A stretch of DNA of 64,000 nucleotides, taken from positions 124,001 to 188,000 of the forward strand of contig CM000688.1 of assembly GCA_000149225.2 (NCBI GenBank), in the 5' to 3' direction. The DNA comes from Lachancea kluyveri NRRL Y-12651. Lineage: Eukaryota; Ascomycota; Saccharomycetes; Saccharomycetales; Saccharomycetaceae. A program made the position numbers and the translations under genes. Position 1 is the stretch's first letter, and the number at the start of each line of letters is the position of its first letter. A model generated the notes under the pieces. That model did no database searches, was not told the origin of the DNA, and worked only from the letters and a program-made list of their open reading frames with translations. This document shows, piece after piece, positions 21,734 to 31,481 of this stretch.

Positions 21734-22777
21734 TCACGATAATAGTTGAACCAATTGATCGCTGGAAATTCTTTTTGTGGACTCAAATGGAATCATCCCG
21801 GAGAAGCAAGTCACCAATTTGTTTTTCATTGGCCCTTCAATTTCTGCTAATCTTGGAAACAACTCCATTATTTTCTCGTACTGTTCAGCTTCATCTTTTG
21901 TGGCTATATAACCCCCATCACCATTGGAGCCAAACATGCCTTCAAAAGCAGGTGAGCCGTAATCACGCACTTCGGGCCACTCTTCAGCTTTTGGAATACC
22001 CAGCTGCTGGAAAATAGACATGATCAAACGAATATCGCTTCCCTCATCTAATTCATCAGTACCATCATCTAAGAATGCTGGAATTAACCCATTGTCGTTT
22101 TGACTACCCCTTTGAAAAAACTGTGATCCCAAAACTAGGAGTGACCAAATATCAATCTTTGCGGAATAATTTTTTACGCTGAATAATAGTTCTGGTGCTT
22201 TATATATAGATGTTGAAACGTCTGTAATTTTATCATCTGGGGGTTCCTGAGGGTGTTTGGTATCGTAAGCGATACCAAAATCTGTCAACACTAACTGTGG
22301 AATTCCCGTTTTGTGACTAGTGTCAACCATTACGTTCTGGGGTTTCAAGTCTCTGTGTATTATTCTATGGCTGTGTACGAATCTAAGTGCTTGAGATAGC
22401 TGCTTGATGAAATCAATGGCATGGTTAATATCCATCTTGTTGATCAATCTGAATTCCTCATCACCGTTTTCCCTACCGTCTTCATCTGATAAAAGATACA
22501 TATTTTTTCTTTTCTTCTTGAATTGTGTTAACATATACTGATATAAGTTTTGTTCATAATATGGAAAAACCAAAAACATGGTATCCAACTTGACATAATT
22601 ATCGTACAATTGGATTAAGTGACTATCCCTTTCCTTCTGTAACTGCTTCAAAACACTCAGTTCTACACGGCAGTCATGCGGCTTTATGGTTGAGCTTAGA
22701 GTAGTAGTTTTAACCGCTCGATCATCTTCCCTATATATTTTAGAAAATCGTGTTACAGCTATTAGTACACTTTCCAT
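21734..22777 (-). CDS. CAK1: CDK-activating kinase
   Basis: 347 aa; S. cerevisiae Cak1 is 368. A monomeric protein kinase that phosphorylates the T-loop of Cdc28 and other CDKs. Kinase landmarks seen: the ATP-site lysine in A-V-K (K23), H-R-D-L-K-P-Q-N (141-148) with catalytic D143, and D-F-G (166-168). The glycine-rich loop is not recognisable before K23, as is known for Cak1. An acidic insert (about 98-108, D-E-D-G-R-E-N-G-D-E-E) sits between the hinge region and the catalytic loop. Order and orientation relative to CAF16, GYP8 and STE2 match S. cerevisiae YFL029C onward. The start is the only upstream ATG. High confidence. Confidence 0.9.
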   Translation of the reverse strand: MESVLIAVTRFSKIYREDDRAVKTTTLSSTIKPHDCRVELSVLKQLQKERDSHLIQLYDNYVKLDTMFLVFPYYEQNLYQYMLTQFKKKRKNMYLLSDEDGRENGDEEFRLINKMDINHAIDFIKQLSQALRFVHSHRIIHRDLKPQNVMVDTSHKTGIPQLVLTDFGIAYDTKHPQEPPDDKITDVSTSIYKAPELLFSVKNYSAKIDIWSLLVLGSQFFQRGSQNDNGLIPAFLDDGTDELDEGSDIRLIMSIFQQLGIPKAEEWPEVRDYGSPAFEGMFGSNGDGGYIATKDEAEQYEKIMELFPRLAEIEGPMKNKLVTCFSGMIPFESTKRISSDQLVQLLS

Positions 22778-23168
22778 GTTAGTTTTTCCCCTTTAGAATC
22801 TCAGAAGTTTCACTTTTAAGAGTACTTTGAAAGGCTCATACAATGCTTATTAGGATCTTTCCTCCATCAAACACGTTTGTGCACTTTGGTCTCGATACAC
22901 GTTCGTGTTAAATGACCATGATAATAACTAAGGTATAATCGATACTTCTTGTTCTATTCGTATCTTGAGGTGTAATTTGCTACTCATAAAAACGAAAGTT
23001 TAGAAAATGGTACATAGAAATGAAAGACATAAATGGTACATAGTATAAGGTAATGGTTATCATGTATCTTTTTTTTTTTTTTTTCCGTAGGGGTCATCAA
23101 ATGTTGTCTTAATCGTTGTTAGGAAAATGAAAATCAGTATTTGAAGTGGAATGTATTGATTCTAACAC
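22778..23168. other. Intergenic CAK1 promoter / ERG3 3' end
   Basis: CAK1 upstream sequence and ERG3 3' region. A T-run tract at 23070-23086 on the + strand is an A run in the ERG3 transcript. Confidence 0.5.
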
Positions 23169-24266
23169 TCATTTGGTTTTTTTCAACAAACTCTCTTCAG
23201 TTCCGTAAACTCTATCATCATCGTCACCTTCAACTTCCTTCTTAATAATTTCCATCTTCTTGACTTGTTCCTCCCAAGTCCTTGTACTCTTCTTCAAAGA
23301 TTTGTTGAACAATTCTCTGTCTGGTTCTCTGTAAGAACCACCCAATCTGTCCCATAAAGTGGTGAATTGACCATAGTTGTAGTTGAAATACAAGTGATGG
23401 ACTGTGTGACAGGCAGCACCGTTGACAACTGGATCATTTGCCAAGTACTCACCGTCGTGGATCATCACGGTCCAAAAGTTAACAAAGGTAAACAAAATCA
23501 AGTAGGAAACTTTGTTTAATGGGAACAGCATTGGATAAAGATGGTAAGGTAAAGATTGGAAGTAACCGTCAACTGGATGGAAAGCATGAGAAGCGTATGG
23601 AGTGGTGACCAACCATTTGTGATGAGGCTTGTGCAAGGCCTTGTAAACACGAGGCCAGTGCAGCCATCTATGCAACAAATAGATACCACAGTCGGTGAAC
23701 ATGATGAAGTAGAAATATTCCATAAACCATTGACGAATACCATGGTTCTCATAGTCTATATTCATATACAGCTTCGAATAACCGTGCAGCTCTAGCAAGA
23801 ACCATGGGCAGGTTAAAAGAACCATAATTGGGATCGCACCAACAGCTTGTTTGATCTCCAGGGACATTTGATTCTTCAAGTAACGAGGATGGTTGAAGAT
23901 TGCCTTGTCAAAAATAAACACATAACTGAATGTTGCAACTGCAAAGTATAGGGCCCAACCAAAAATGGTGGTGATAACTCCCAACGATAGAACCTGTCTC
24001 AAAACGTTGTAACGAGGCAGTAAAGAGGCGAAAGTGTACTCAGACATGCTAAACAAGTATGGAGTGTGACCATAAATATCTTTGCTGGTTTTAACAGCAG
24101 TGTTTGCTAGCTCTTGAAGCAATTGGGTGGAGTTTGCGACACCATTGTTGATGGCTAGGGTAGATTGAAGTTGTTGAGGGAAATGCGACGCCAGAGAAGC
24201 AGGCAAGGCTTTGGCGTAAACATAATCTAGCCCGTAGGAATCAAAGAACTCTAAAACTAAATCCAT
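23169..24266 (-). CDS. ERG3: Sterol C-5 desaturase
   Basis: 365 aa, exactly the size of the yeast enzyme family. Introduces the C5-C6 double bond of episterol in ergosterol synthesis, in the ER membrane. The three di-iron histidine clusters are intact: H-R-W-L-H (199-203), H-K-P-H-H (212-216) and H-T-V-H-H (287-291). Hydrophobic segments at about 95-118, 143-160, 183-198 and 252-270 fit the fatty-acid hydroxylase superfamily topology. The C-terminus K-K-T-K fits a KKXX ER-retrieval signal. An AR1/sterol-response-like TCGTTTAG lies about 100 bp upstream. In the S. cerevisiae chromosome XII track its neighbours are MNL2 and SPT8, both in this window. Very high confidence. Confidence 0.95.
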   Translation of the reverse strand: MDLVLEFFDSYGLDYVYAKALPASLASHFPQQLQSTLAINNGVANSTQLLQELANTAVKTSKDIYGHTPYLFSMSEYTFASLLPRYNVLRQVLSLGVITTIFGWALYFAVATFSYVFIFDKAIFNHPRYLKNQMSLEIKQAVGAIPIMVLLTCPWFLLELHGYSKLYMNIDYENHGIRQWFMEYFYFIMFTDCGIYLLHRWLHWPRVYKALHKPHHKWLVTTPYASHAFHPVDGYFQSLPYHLYPMLFPLNKVSYLILFTFVNFWTVMIHDGEYLANDPVVNGAACHTVHHLYFNYNYGQFTTLWDRLGGSYREPDRELFNKSLKKSTRTWEEQVKKMEIIKKEVEGDDDDRVYGTEESLLKKTK

Positions 24267-24744
24267 GGTTGTTGTGGAGAAGGTTCTTGTTTAACTGACA
24301 CATTTACAAGTAAAACGTTACGAGAAAAGAAGATGACCTGAAGAAGGTGTGGTTTTATATTTCTTCGTTTAGCTCGAGTATATTTTTTTTTCGGGCTCGT
24401 TAAACGACATCTTCGAACGCGGAGACTTAAATCCATAATAACACGACCAAACGAGCGTGCGACCAGTTCAATAATTCAGAAGCACACTGTAGAGTGGCAC
24501 CATAACATTCCCGAGGAGGCAAGGATGGTATGATGCTTATGTCAAAGTTTTGTGCTATAACTCCTATCGGTTATTTGTCGTATCGGCCCCCCCTCCAGGT
24601 ACGCTATCGTTTACTTAACTTTAGTGGCTGTCACAAACGAAGTGTCTTTAACGACGGGGAACACTGCTTGTGTGACGGATGATACCTAATGTACCGAGTT
24701 GAGATATGTAACACTTTCTTCTTTATGTAGGATTACATGGGTAA
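24267..24744. other. Intergenic ERG3 promoter / CAF16 3' end
   Basis: Holds the ERG3 promoter with an AR1-like motif (24365-24372) and a related inverted copy TTAAACGA near 24400. No gene. Confidence 0.55.
24365..24372 (+). promoter_or_regulatory. AR1/sterol-response-like site of ERG3
   Basis: TCGTTTAG matches the AR1 consensus TCGTTYAG bound by Upc2/Ecm22-type zinc-cluster factors in S. cerevisiae, which activate ergosterol genes when sterols are low. It lies about 100 bp upstream of the ERG3 ATG. The motif is seen; use here is inference. Confidence 0.45.
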
Positions 24745-25542
24745 TTATTTCCCTTCGTCTTTCTTTAGCCATTTCAATGCCAATGGGTGCAAACTTTTGA
24801 CACGACCAATCTGCACGTTGCCATCCTGTTCCACAACATCGTCGTTTTCCTTGGTAAAGCTAACATTCTTGTGGTAATCCAATTCTTGAACAATTTTACC
24901 TCCCTTGATGTGAATCACCCTATCAGGCCAGTGTGACAGCCCATCAAATATATGTGTTGCATATACGACGCTGCAACGACGTGTCCTGGTCTCTTTCTCT
25001 AAAAAGTCTAGTAGTTTACTACGCGCAACAACATCCAAATCCACAGTAACCTCATCAAGGAGTAAGACTTTCCAGGGTTTCAACAAACCCATTGTTAGCT
25101 GGACTCTTCTTTTTTGTCCGTCACTCAACCTATGCATTCTCCACTCCAAATCGATATCCAAAATGCTGATGAGTTCCTCTCCTCTTTCACGGTAATGCTC
25201 GAAACCAATGCTGTTTAAAAGTTCCAATATACCAATGTCTCTGTTTATAATGCTCATGTGACACCACTCTGTTCCTAAATATGTGGTAATTTGACAATCT
25301 TCTGCGTCCTTTTGCATCGAGGTTGGGCTAAATGGATCTAATCCATTGACGAGTATTCTGCCATTCAAACACAGATGCTTTCCACTGAGCAATTTCAACA
25401 GGGTAGATTTACCAGCACCATTGGAGCCCACGACTAGAGTACGCGTATTCCAAGGAATATTTAAAGTAATGTTTGCCAACGAAGGTTTCGTCGTATGGGG
25501 GAAGGAATAAGTCAAGTCGTTAACTTCAACGGCCCAAGACAT
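24745..25542 (-). CDS. CAF16: Soluble ABC ATPase associated with CCR4-NOT
   Basis: 265 aa with a single nucleotide-binding domain and no membrane segments, like S. cerevisiae Caf16 (289 aa). Walker A G-S-N-G-A-G-K-S-T (39-47), signature L-S-D-G-Q (139-143), Walker B V-L-L-L-D-E (159-164) and switch histidine H197 are all intact, so ATP hydrolysis is likely. Caf16 is described as a CCR4-NOT-associated factor linking the complex to Mediator/Srb proteins. Position between ERG3/CAK1 and SPT8/GYP8 and orientation agree with YFL028C. Confidence 0.9.
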   Translation of the reverse strand: MSWAVEVNDLTYSFPHTTKPSLANITLNIPWNTRTLVVGSNGAGKSTLLKLLSGKHLCLNGRILVNGLDPFSPTSMQKDAEDCQITTYLGTEWCHMSIINRDIGILELLNSIGFEHYRERGEELISILDIDLEWRMHRLSDGQKRRVQLTMGLLKPWKVLLLDEVTVDLDVVARSKLLDFLEKETRTRRCSVVYATHIFDGLSHWPDRVIHIKGGKIVQELDYHKNVSFTKENDDVVEQDGNVQIGRVKSLHPLALKWLKKDEGK

Positions 25543-26042
25543 TGCGGGGGCGTAGCTGGTAAATAGTCTATGAAACGGTGTCCCAAATAAAAAATTTGAT
25601 GCTTAGGGTGGGATGAAAATCTTGTAGTCAAGTGGTGGGTTCCCCTTTACTTTATACTTTTTTCCTCTTTTTTTTTTTTGATAGACAACCTTTTGTTACC
25701 AGCGCCACAGAATTCTTCATCTACTATCTTTTGTACATTGACAGACCTTTATATCAGGATAAAGATAACAATATAACTAATAAATACATATTGGTTGTAT
25801 AAGAGATGATAGTAGGAGGTTGGCTTCGTCACACCTAAATTCCTATGAGGTTGTATCCCCATCGAAATGTTACAATACCTAAAATTGTTTACAAAATCAC
25901 GTGTTACATACACCGTATTTTATGATACATGAAATAGGCTCGAGTTTGTTCATGAAAGTAATTCATGCTCAATTTATGACAACCTTTTAAGAGAAAATAA
26001 GAGCCAATTACTTTAAGTTGGAAGCGAAGGGAGCTACTAAGA
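25543..26042. other. Divergent promoter region CAF16 / SPT8
   Basis: 500 bp shared upstream region with a T run at 25670-25679 and a Cbf1-type site at 25896-25903. No gene. Confidence 0.55.
25896..25903 (+). promoter_or_regulatory. Cbf1-type E-box upstream of SPT8
   Basis: ATCACGTG, an exact RTCACRTG match, about 140 bp upstream of the SPT8 ATG. Confidence 0.45.
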
Positions 26043-27752
26043 ATGGATAACGTTGACGATATTTTGAGTCAGAACCAGGTTGTAGAAGAAGAGGAGGAAG
26101 ATGACGAAGAGCTCGATGAGGATATCGCTGATGCTGCGGGAGGTGCTACCGCCAACGAGGAGGAAGAAGAGCCGGAGGACGAGGAAATGGAGAACGATGA
26201 AGACGATGACGAAGATGATGAAGACGACGACGAAGACGACGACGGTGAAGAAGATGAAGATGAAGATGACGACGAAGAGGAGGATGTAGCAAATGCAGAT
26301 GGTCAATCAGAAGACAAACAAGGAACCCAAGACGTTAATACAAGCACAGAATCAAGCACAGATCAAGCTGGAAACAAGCTGTCAGCATTCGATAAAATAC
26401 ACAATTACTACACCCAGCTATACCGATCAGCCAAACTCTCCGAGTCTTACACGATTTACCCGACTGCAGCTATTCCTATACAGACGCATGTGCACTCACT
26501 GGCCATGTCCAAGGGCTTAAAGTATCTGTTTCTGGGTGGTGATGATGGTTACATTAGAAAATTTGATTTTCTAAACTCGATAGAGGGGAAACTTTCTTTG
26601 ACTATTTTACAAAAGCACTCCTTAGTCGAGTCTATCTCTAATGCCGGTATCCTTGTTTCGTATTGGGAAAATGAGATTCCACAAAGGCGCAAAGACATTA
26701 AACTGACGAAAAACGGCAAAGAATATGAGCCAATTGTTTCACCGGTTCATGCCTTGGAAGTCCAAAACGAATGTTTGTTTCTATTGAGCGGGTTACAAAA
26801 TGGTGGTATTACGCTACAGGGTTGTCGGTATATGGAGGGTTCGATATCGCATTATTTCTCAAAACATACTTCTGTTGTGAATCAGTTAAGGTTGAATGAT
26901 AAAGAGGATAAATTCATTAGTGGTGGTTGGGATAAGCAAATACTGGAATGGGATTTGAACACGGGAGATTGCGTCAACGAGTTTAAAGGAAGCGTTGCGC
27001 AATTGTCATCTTTAGAATTTAGACCGTTGTTTTCCACGGTGGATATTGATTCCCTTGTAGAAAAGGAACCATTCCAAAAGCAGGAACAAATACAACAAAA
27101 AGACGATGATATGGATTCTCTCTTTGGAGATGAGGATGAAGAAGAAAAGAGGATGGACTTAGACACTCAGTCCGATGACAGAAACAGACAAGAGAAACAG
27201 AGCATGCAAGAAATATCTAAAAATACCTTGAAAACCTCGTGTGACGAATCGATTTTCCTGACGTCTAGCATCAATGGTTCCATCCATGTTTGGGATCGCC
27301 GTACACCTGCAAAGCCAGTGGTAGGTTTGCAGAGAGGTCCACAAGTGCCGCCTTGGTGCATGTCTGCATGTTGGTCTATGGACGGTGATCGTATTTATGC
27401 GGGGAGGAGAAACGCTGTTGTAGAAGAATTCGACCTCAAAATGGGTGTAAAGCCTTCTAAAACCTTAAAATTTCCTAGCATCTCGGGGCCTGTCTCATGT
27501 GTTCGTACAATGCCTAATAATAGGCATGTTTTATGCGCATCCAATGACAACATTAGAATTTACGATGTCAACCAATACACCAAGTCTTCTTCTAATACTC
27601 CATTTTTGATTGTTCCGGGCCACCACGGTGGTATGATTTCTAACCTGTATGTGGATCCAACGTGCAGGTTTTTGATCAGTACTAGTGGTAGCAGAGGTTG
27701 GCAAGGTCAATCTACAGACACTACTCTAATCTACGAAATAGACTTAGAGTAA
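26043..27752 (+). CDS. SPT8: SAGA subunit Spt8 (WD40)
   Basis: 569 aa (S. cerevisiae Spt8 602). The first 80 or so residues are extremely acidic, a hallmark of Spt8, then WD40-type repeats follow: blades with the ends G-G-D-D-G-Y-I-R-K-F-D, S-G-G-W-D-K-Q-I-L-E-W-D and N-G-S-I-H-V-W-D are visible. A second acidic insert (about 355-390, D-D-D-M-D-S-L-F-G-D-E-D) interrupts the propeller. Spt8 binds TBP and controls its delivery to SAGA-dependent promoters in the nucleus. Orientation and position between ERG3 and OSW2 on the chromosome XII track match YLR055C. Confidence 0.93.
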   Translation: MDNVDDILSQNQVVEEEEEDDEELDEDIADAAGGATANEEEEEPEDEEMENDEDDDEDDEDDDEDDDGEEDEDEDDDEEEDVANADGQSEDKQGTQDVNTSTESSTDQAGNKLSAFDKIHNYYTQLYRSAKLSESYTIYPTAAIPIQTHVHSLAMSKGLKYLFLGGDDGYIRKFDFLNSIEGKLSLTILQKHSLVESISNAGILVSYWENEIPQRRKDIKLTKNGKEYEPIVSPVHALEVQNECLFLLSGLQNGGITLQGCRYMEGSISHYFSKHTSVVNQLRLNDKEDKFISGGWDKQILEWDLNTGDCVNEFKGSVAQLSSLEFRPLFSTVDIDSLVEKEPFQKQEQIQQKDDDMDSLFGDEDEEEKRMDLDTQSDDRNRQEKQSMQEISKNTLKTSCDESIFLTSSINGSIHVWDRRTPAKPVVGLQRGPQVPPWCMSACWSMDGDRIYAGRRNAVVEEFDLKMGVKPSKTLKFPSISGPVSCVRTMPNNRHVLCASNDNIRIYDVNQYTKSSSNTPFLIVPGHHGGMISNLYVDPTCRFLISTSGSRGWQGQSTDTTLIYEIDLE

Positions 27753-27796
27753 GCCAGTAATCTTGTAAAAAGGTCGTGTAATACATAACAATATCG

Positions 27797-27805
<9 letters not shown>

Positions 27806-27837
<32 letters not shown>

Positions 27838-27852
27838 TGGGGGGGGGGGGGG
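27806..27852. repeat. A29 / G14 homopolymer pair between convergent genes
   Basis: A run of 29 A (27806-27834), then GAGT, then 14 G (27839-27852), in the 130 bp between the convergent SPT8 and GYP8 stops. The exact lengths are prone to sequencing error. Confidence 0.85.
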
Positions 27853-27882
27853 AAAGGAACAAATTGATAGGATCATAACCTT

Positions 27883-29451
27883 CTATAAATGTGGACTTGT
27901 GGGTGGTGCATTCAACAAACTCTTTAGAGGATCTATCCAGTACTTTCTTGACTGATTTAAACCAGGACCATATAGCGCTTTAAATTTTTCAAGGTACGGT
28001 CCTATTGGAAATGAGATAGATTGGTGAGGTAATTGAGCATACACTTTGAACAAAATTGCAATGATGCCAATAATTATGGAAACCTTCAAAAAGCTCAATC
28101 CACCTAAACTAATGACCTGTTGCAATCTCGAAACAAGTGATTTAGACCGGCTATTCTTACGCCTCGATTTTACTTTCCGTTTTTCAAGCCCTTCTAGCTT
28201 ACGTTTCTCATTCAATTCGATTTCCTGTGTTAGAAAAGTTAAGACCTCCTGTGTAGTAAATGGTATCGCTCTTGGCTTACTTGTAGTGAGAATCACACTA
28301 AATCTATTCAAAAGCTGAGGCATGTTGTGGGGGGTATCCTCAATTGCTATCCTTGTCTTGTCCAAGACCTCCGACCATACCTTAGGGTCTTGCTCACAAA
28401 GCATTACTTGTTGGAATACCCCATGGACCAAATCTGTGGCATTTTCAAAGTTGTCAATGCTGTCGTTGTATTTTTCAATAAGCATACGCTTGTTCTCCAA
28501 CAGTAGATGACTATAAATAATCAACGGAACTGTCATTGATTGAGAGGAAATTACCATATCAAATATTTGGAAAATCAAATCATCGGGGCTATTTCGAGAC
28601 TTCAAGTCATGAGAGAAAATAGTTAAGATCGATGATATCGCGAAAAAGGGTTCGATAGAGTCTAACTGGAACTTCTTATAGAAAGCAGAATCCCTGTTCT
28701 TAATTAGCAAGGGAATAATGTTCAATTGGTCAAGTGCAAAGTCTAGAGAATTCATGAGAAAATCACGTAAGTGAATCAAGGTGAACATTTCCAGCACCCT
28801 GAATAACCCATCTTCGTCCACTTCTATTGAGAAGTCATCTGACATTTTAGTGGACGTTGAACTATTGCTCAAATTCTCGTGATCACTTGAATCGGAATCT
28901 CTACTAGTCAGATCGCTAGTAGATAAATCTTCCTCATTTCCGTGCTCCTCAAGAAAGACCAAAATGAATATAGCCACCACATCGTGATATCCCTGGTAGT
29001 AATTCAACTGGCGATATTTTCTCAAGAGCCGCACGATGGTGCGTTCGAGAATTTGCCTTAAAGTTTCTTTCTTTTGAATGTCCTTAATCCCACCAAAAGA
29101 CCTTTTCACATCCAATGATACTTGGTGTTCATCTTTATGCGGTTCCAACGAAACGTCGTAATCACAATCCGATTCGATTTGCATGGAGGTGCTAAGAATT
29201 CTACGCCAGCAACTTCTTCTCAGCGAATGGTTAACAAAGCCACCCCTGCTTATGCCCAATTTAGTTAAAATACTCAGGTCTTCATCTTTCAAAGCGGAGC
29301 TAATTGCTTGGCTTTTCAACTCTAGTTGTTCTTGGTGGTTGAAGCAAACCGATGACTTCTCATCGAAAATCGATTCTGTTAAAAATTCATGGTTATTCAG
29401 GAGCGAATCACAGCTTGAAGATATACCACTATAAATAAGACTGTCATTCAT
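27883..29451 (-). CDS. GYP8: Rab GTPase-activating protein (TBC domain), tail-anchored
   Basis: 522 aa (S. cerevisiae Gyp8 497). The TBC dual-finger residues are seen: arginine finger in L-D-V-K-R (D114, R117) and glutamine finger in Y-Y-Q-G (Q153). A hydrophobic segment near residues 450-472 preceded by a K/R-rich stretch fits a C-terminal membrane anchor, as known for Gyp8. An acidic serine-rich insert lies at about 172-210. Known role: GAP for Ypt1 and related Rabs in ER-Golgi traffic. Divergent from STE2 and convergent with SPT8; matches YFL027C. Confidence 0.9.
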   Translation of the reverse strand: MNDSLIYSGISSSCDSLLNNHEFLTESIFDEKSSVCFNHQEQLELKSQAISSALKDEDLSILTKLGISRGGFVNHSLRRSCWRRILSTSMQIESDCDYDVSLEPHKDEHQVSLDVKRSFGGIKDIQKKETLRQILERTIVRLLRKYRQLNYYQGYHDVVAIFILVFLEEHGNEEDLSTSDLTSRDSDSSDHENLSNSSTSTKMSDDFSIEVDEDGLFRVLEMFTLIHLRDFLMNSLDFALDQLNIIPLLIKNRDSAFYKKFQLDSIEPFFAISSILTIFSHDLKSRNSPDDLIFQIFDMVISSQSMTVPLIIYSHLLLENKRMLIEKYNDSIDNFENATDLVHGVFQQVMLCEQDPKVWSEVLDKTRIAIEDTPHNMPQLLNRFSVILTTSKPRAIPFTTQEVLTFLTQEIELNEKRKLEGLEKRKVKSRRKNSRSKSLVSRLQQVISLGGLSFLKVSIIIGIIAILFKVYAQLPHQSISFPIGPYLEKFKALYGPGLNQSRKYWIDPLKSLLNAPPTSPHL

Positions 29452-29831
29452 GATTCTCCCTAGATCGAAATTGGTTAAATGTCGACCTGGTTTATCATAT
29501 CAAGGGTCAAAATTTGGGATTAAGGGATTCTATTTCTTTCCAAGAAAAAGGAAAATCAAAATCCTCTCTACGTATAACACGATGGCGCCAACTGTGTCAA
29601 TCTTTTATCGATCGATGCCGATGTCATTGAATCTTCCCAAATAGGTAATTTACATAAAATATCATGGATATTTGATGCCATGTAACACATGCAAAGCCAC
29701 ATGGGAAACCAAAATGTACCTCAAAATCGTATAAAGATCTTCATTGAAACATGTATAAAAACAGCTGTTAAGCCTACTTATTCTTTTGCGTCTTTACCCA
29801 TGACAGGCTCAAAAAAAAAAATACCAATAAG
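29452..29831. other. Divergent promoter region GYP8 / STE2
   Basis: 380 bp. Contains a pheromone-response element and TATA box close to STE2 and, further upstream (29679-29708), CATGTAAC followed by an imperfect Mcm1-like box. These could form a diverged a-specific operator, but the Mcm1 half-site spacing is off by one base, so I do not annotate it separately. Confidence 0.5.
29745..29760 (+). promoter_or_regulatory. Pheromone-response element and TATA box of STE2
   Basis: TGAAACA (29745-29751) is the exact Ste12 pheromone-response element. TATAAAA follows at 29754-29760, 72 bp before the ATG. This fits mating-pheromone induction of STE2. Confidence 0.6.
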
Positions 29832-31208
29832 ATGTCTGGAAAACAAGACCTTAGCCCGTTGGCCTTTAATTCAAGCTATGACCCTACAAAGGGACTGATT
29901 AGCTATACTTCCTTGTACGGGAGCGGTACAACAGTTACTTTTGAAGAGTTGCAAATATTTGTTAACAAGAAAATTACACAAGGTATTCTTTTTGGGACGA
30001 GAATCGGCGCTGCTGGTCTGGCAATCATTGTACTCTGGATGGTATCGAAAAATAGGAAAACTCCTATTTTTATTATCAATCAAATATCTTTGTTTCTGAT
30101 ATTACTACACTCGAGTTTGTTTCTGAGATATTTGTTAGGCGACTATGCATCGGTTGTCTTTAATTTTACTTTATTTTCTCAGTCGATCTCTCGAAATGAT
30201 GTTCATGTTTACGGTGCAACAAATATGATTCAAGTTTTGTTAGTTGCTGCTGTTGAGATTTCGTTGATCTTCCAAGTTCGTGTAATATTTAAAGGCGACA
30301 GTTACAAAGGAGTTGGAAGGATTCTAACATCGATTTCTGCTGTCTTGGGCTTCACAACGGTTGTCATGTATTTTATAACCGCAGTAAAATCTATGACAAG
30401 CGTTTATTCTGATGTGACAAAAACGAGTGACAGATACTTTTTTAATATTGCGAGTATTTTGCTTTCATCATCCGTTAATTTTATGACACTTTTATTGACA
30501 GTCAAGTTGATTCTAGCTGTCAGGTCCAGAAGATTCTTAGGGTTGAAACAATTCGACAGCTTCCATGTTCTGCTGATCATGTCTTTTCAAACTTTAATAT
30601 TTCCTTCGATCCTGTTCATTCTTGCGTATGCGTTGAACCCCAACCAAGGCACTGATACACTGACCTCCATAGCTACGTTACTGGTCACATTATCACTACC
30701 TTTATCTTCAATGTGGGCCACCTCTGCAAACAATTCATCCCACCCATCTTCCATTAACACTCAATTTAGGCAGAGAAACTACGATGACGTGTCTTTTAAA
30801 ACGGGAATTACAAGCTTTTACTCCGAAAGTTCGAAACCTTCCAGTAAGTATAGACATACTAATAACTTGTATGATCTTTATCCAGTGTCCAGAACTTCTA
30901 ATAGTAGGTGCAATGGCTATCCCAATGATGGCAGTAAACTGGCTCCTAACCCGAACTGTGTGGGTCATAATGGTTCAACAATGTCTGTTAACGATAAAAA
31001 CGGGGCTCATGCCACATGTGTCCAAAATAACGTTACATTAAATACGGACAGTACCCTAAATTACAGCAACGTTGATACCCAGGACACATCAAAAAATTTT
31101 GATGACCAACTTGAATTATACACTCCAAATACCGCTGCAGACGAAGAAGCAAAGAAGTTCTGGTCGGAAAGCCAGTCAACCTCAACTAGAAAGTTAGATG
31201 ACAATTAA
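29832..31208 (+). CDS. STE2: Alpha-factor pheromone receptor (class D GPCR)
   Basis: 458 aa (S. cerevisiae 431). Seven hydrophobic segments; TM1 starts about residue 48 and contains the glycine motif F-G-T-R-I-G. Conserved blocks include K-T-P-I-F-I-I-N-Q, H-V-Y-G-A-T-N, the third-loop S-R-R-F-L-G-L-K-Q-F-D-S-F-H, and TM6/7 L-S-L-P-L-S-S-M-W-A-T. The serine-rich cytoplasmic tail (about 300-458) ends with T-A-A-D-E-E-A-K-K-F-W, conserved with S. cerevisiae. N-linked glycosylation sites occur near the N-terminus (N13-S-S). The receptor couples to the Gpa1 heterotrimeric G protein in a cells. Very high confidence; its flanks match YFL026W. Confidence 0.96.
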   Translation: MSGKQDLSPLAFNSSYDPTKGLISYTSLYGSGTTVTFEELQIFVNKKITQGILFGTRIGAAGLAIIVLWMVSKNRKTPIFIINQISLFLILLHSSLFLRYLLGDYASVVFNFTLFSQSISRNDVHVYGATNMIQVLLVAAVEISLIFQVRVIFKGDSYKGVGRILTSISAVLGFTTVVMYFITAVKSMTSVYSDVTKTSDRYFFNIASILLSSSVNFMTLLLTVKLILAVRSRRFLGLKQFDSFHVLLIMSFQTLIFPSILFILAYALNPNQGTDTLTSIATLLVTLSLPLSSMWATSANNSSHPSSINTQFRQRNYDDVSFKTGITSFYSESSKPSSKYRHTNNLYDLYPVSRTSNSRCNGYPNDGSKLAPNPNCVGHNGSTMSVNDKNGAHATCVQNNVTLNTDSTLNYSNVDTQDTSKNFDDQLELYTPNTAADEEAKKFWSESQSTSTRKLDDN

Positions 31209-31481
31209 TTATTTTAAGAGGTGTCTCTATTTACATTAGTATAGAAGTTTATATTAGTCCTATCGAGAGTACTCCGAAAAGTACAGAAATAAAACATTTA
31301 AGTGTGGATTATTTCGTACTCAGATAGCAGATGGATTTCTGACTCATAATTTACTGTAGTACATGTTCAAAATACATGGTATCGGTATTATAGATGTATG
31401 GAAAATATAAACTTTATTTGAAAACACCATAGACGTGCAAATTGTAGAATACATATAATCGTCTCTTTTTTCCTCTTAATT

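Noticed and set aside
29679-29708. alpha2-Mcm1-like a-specific operator upstream of STE2
   Set aside because: CATGTAAC is present, but the Mcm1-like box has CC and GG spaced one base too close and no second alpha2 half-site in the right orientation.
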